From Baffinella frigidus (lineage: Eukaryota > Cryptophyceae > Cryptomonadales > Baffinellaceae): a DNA stretch of 14,267 bases. The DNA is taken from contig MU646735.1 of NCBI GenBank assembly GCA_026770585.1, positions 352,377 to 366,643 of the forward strand. The letters run 5' to 3'. Made by a program: the position numbers and the translations under genes. The notes under the pieces were generated by a model, which saw nothing but the letters and a program-made list of their open reading frames with translations, searched no databases and was not told the origin of the DNA. Of this stretch, positions 13,510-14,267 are shown piece by piece (position 1 is the first letter of the stretch; each line of letters begins with the position of its first letter).

Positions 13510-13644
13510 ACTTAGCAGCCACCAGGGGCTTCACGGATACAGTCCATCTAAACGTTTTGTACTGGAGTCTTATCAATTGCCCTGGATTCCAAACGGAATT
13601 TCGCCTCGATTTTAAGGCAAAACGGACCTCGGCCGCTGCTAAGT
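13510..13644. mobile_element. ACTTAGCAGC MITE, copy b
   Basis: ACTTAGCAGC and GCTGCTAAGT termini, 135 bases, the same length as 4556-4690 and collinear with it. It abuts the preceding element without a gap. Confidence 0.8.
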
Positions 13645-13750
13645 GGACTGCGGCGGCCTTATTGGCCATTCCTTCGGGGGTCATTTAAGAATCAATTTCT
13701 CGTGATTTGGCGCTCCTCACAGCTCTATCTGAAGAATACACGGAGGCCAT

Positions 13751-13904
13751 CCCCACGGTGACAACGGACCTTTCATCAAAAGTCACCTTTCATCAAAAGT
13801 CAACTTGCCCTGCCGCAGTTGACTTGAAGGCCATTTCTGGTGCAAATTCGGCCACGTTGCCGCTAAATCTAGGGGTCCCGAAACCTTCGTATCCCACCGT
13901 ATGG
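13751..13904. mobile_element. CCACACGGTGG MITE, longer copy
   Basis: CCCCACGGTG at the left and CACCGTATGG at the right. A tandem duplication of CCTTTCATCAAAAGTCA makes it longer than the other copies. From 13905 to 14267 I see an introner-like piece (13944-13980), a poly-C run (about 13989-14003) and one TTAATTAGGGCCCTA unit. Confidence 0.75.
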
Positions 13905-14028
13905 TTGGTTTCGATGGGTAATAAACGCACCTTTTCTTCTTCGACGGATTTGTACCACACAACCAGCATGTTGACTTAAGAAACTGTCTGCCCCCCCCCC
14001 CCCTTCTCATAATCCGAACCCAAACCCC

Positions 14029-14060
14029 ACCCACTTCGGCGGCAAGAAGGTGGGGGATAT
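14029..14060 (+). pseudogene. Possible fragment of the next GST exon
   Basis: The bases read T-H-F-G-G-K-K-V-G-D-M, which resembles the G-x-F-x-V-G-D-x-x-S-Y-A-D stretch expected next in a GST. No AG acceptor lies close upstream, and a poly-C run and TAA precede it. It may be a 5'-truncated copy, with the true exon beyond the window. Weak call. Confidence 0.25.
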
Positions 14061-14267
14061 GAGTTGTAGCATACGTGCGTATATGTGTGTATAAACAGGT
14101 ATATTAGAGACCATGGATATCTGTGTATGACCCATGAGGGTCCGGGGGGGACTTGGTTGTCACCTGCCCGCACAGTACTTCATAGGAGTTGGAAGAAGAT
14201 TAATTAGGGCCCTACGTGAATTTAATTACGGAAAAGTCCCTGAACACCACACCACCACAACCACCAC

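Overview
This window looks like nuclear DNA of a unicellular eukaryote. It has short GC-rich exons split by long introns, Arabidopsis-type (TTTAGGG/CCCTAAA) telomeric repeats inside the locus, and many small palindromic transposon-like elements. There are no bacterial-style operons or ribosome binding sites. One predicted protein has a signal peptide followed by an LRGG-containing stretch, a pattern I associate with algae that carry complex plastids. The lineage cannot be fixed from the window; a cryptophyte, chlorarachniophyte, haptophyte or alveolate alga would all be possible.

Two divergent genes share a roughly 440-base region (1259-1695). The minus-strand gene starts at 1258 and encodes a signal peptide and a very acidic, Ser-rich segment. 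It continues with a second exon at 355-313 and probably runs off the left edge. The plus-strand gene starts at 1696 and can be followed through nine short exons to 12988: 1696-1746, 1898-1963, 4970-5049, 5830-5905, 7008-7085, 7552-7648, 9380-9454, 11204-11278 and 12936-12988. Splice phases agree at every junction. The product is an EF-hand pair fused to a sigma-like glutathione S-transferase (GST), about 217 residues before the window ends. The end of the GST domain is not seen.

The introns are the remarkable part. (1) Telomeric-type repeats, mostly C-rich on the sense strand, run directly into 3' splice sites in both genes. (2) Most internal exons are accompanied by partial copies of themselves: 5' fragments with their acceptor lie upstream, 3' fragments with their donor lie downstream. 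Some copies differ from the exon only or mainly at synonymous sites. (3) A short GT...AG element with AAGTTGAC/GTCAACTT arms sits right at exon 3' ends, like an introner. (4) At least twelve families of palindromic MITE-like elements are present, many ending in CCAC...GTGG. One of them interrupts a second version of exon 8 with a clear 4-base target duplication.

Layout: 1-571 telomere-like repeats and minus-gene exon 2; 580-1258 minus-gene exon 1; 1259-1695 divergent promoter; 1696-1963 plus-gene start and first EF-hand; 1964-4969 transposon- and telomere-repeat-filled intron; 4970-5327 second EF-hand exon and decayed copies; 5830-11278 GST exons and fragment arrays; 11279-12935 second exon 8 and MITEs; 12936-14267 ninth exon and more MITEs. 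I saw no tRNA, rRNA, CRISPR array or long transposase gene.
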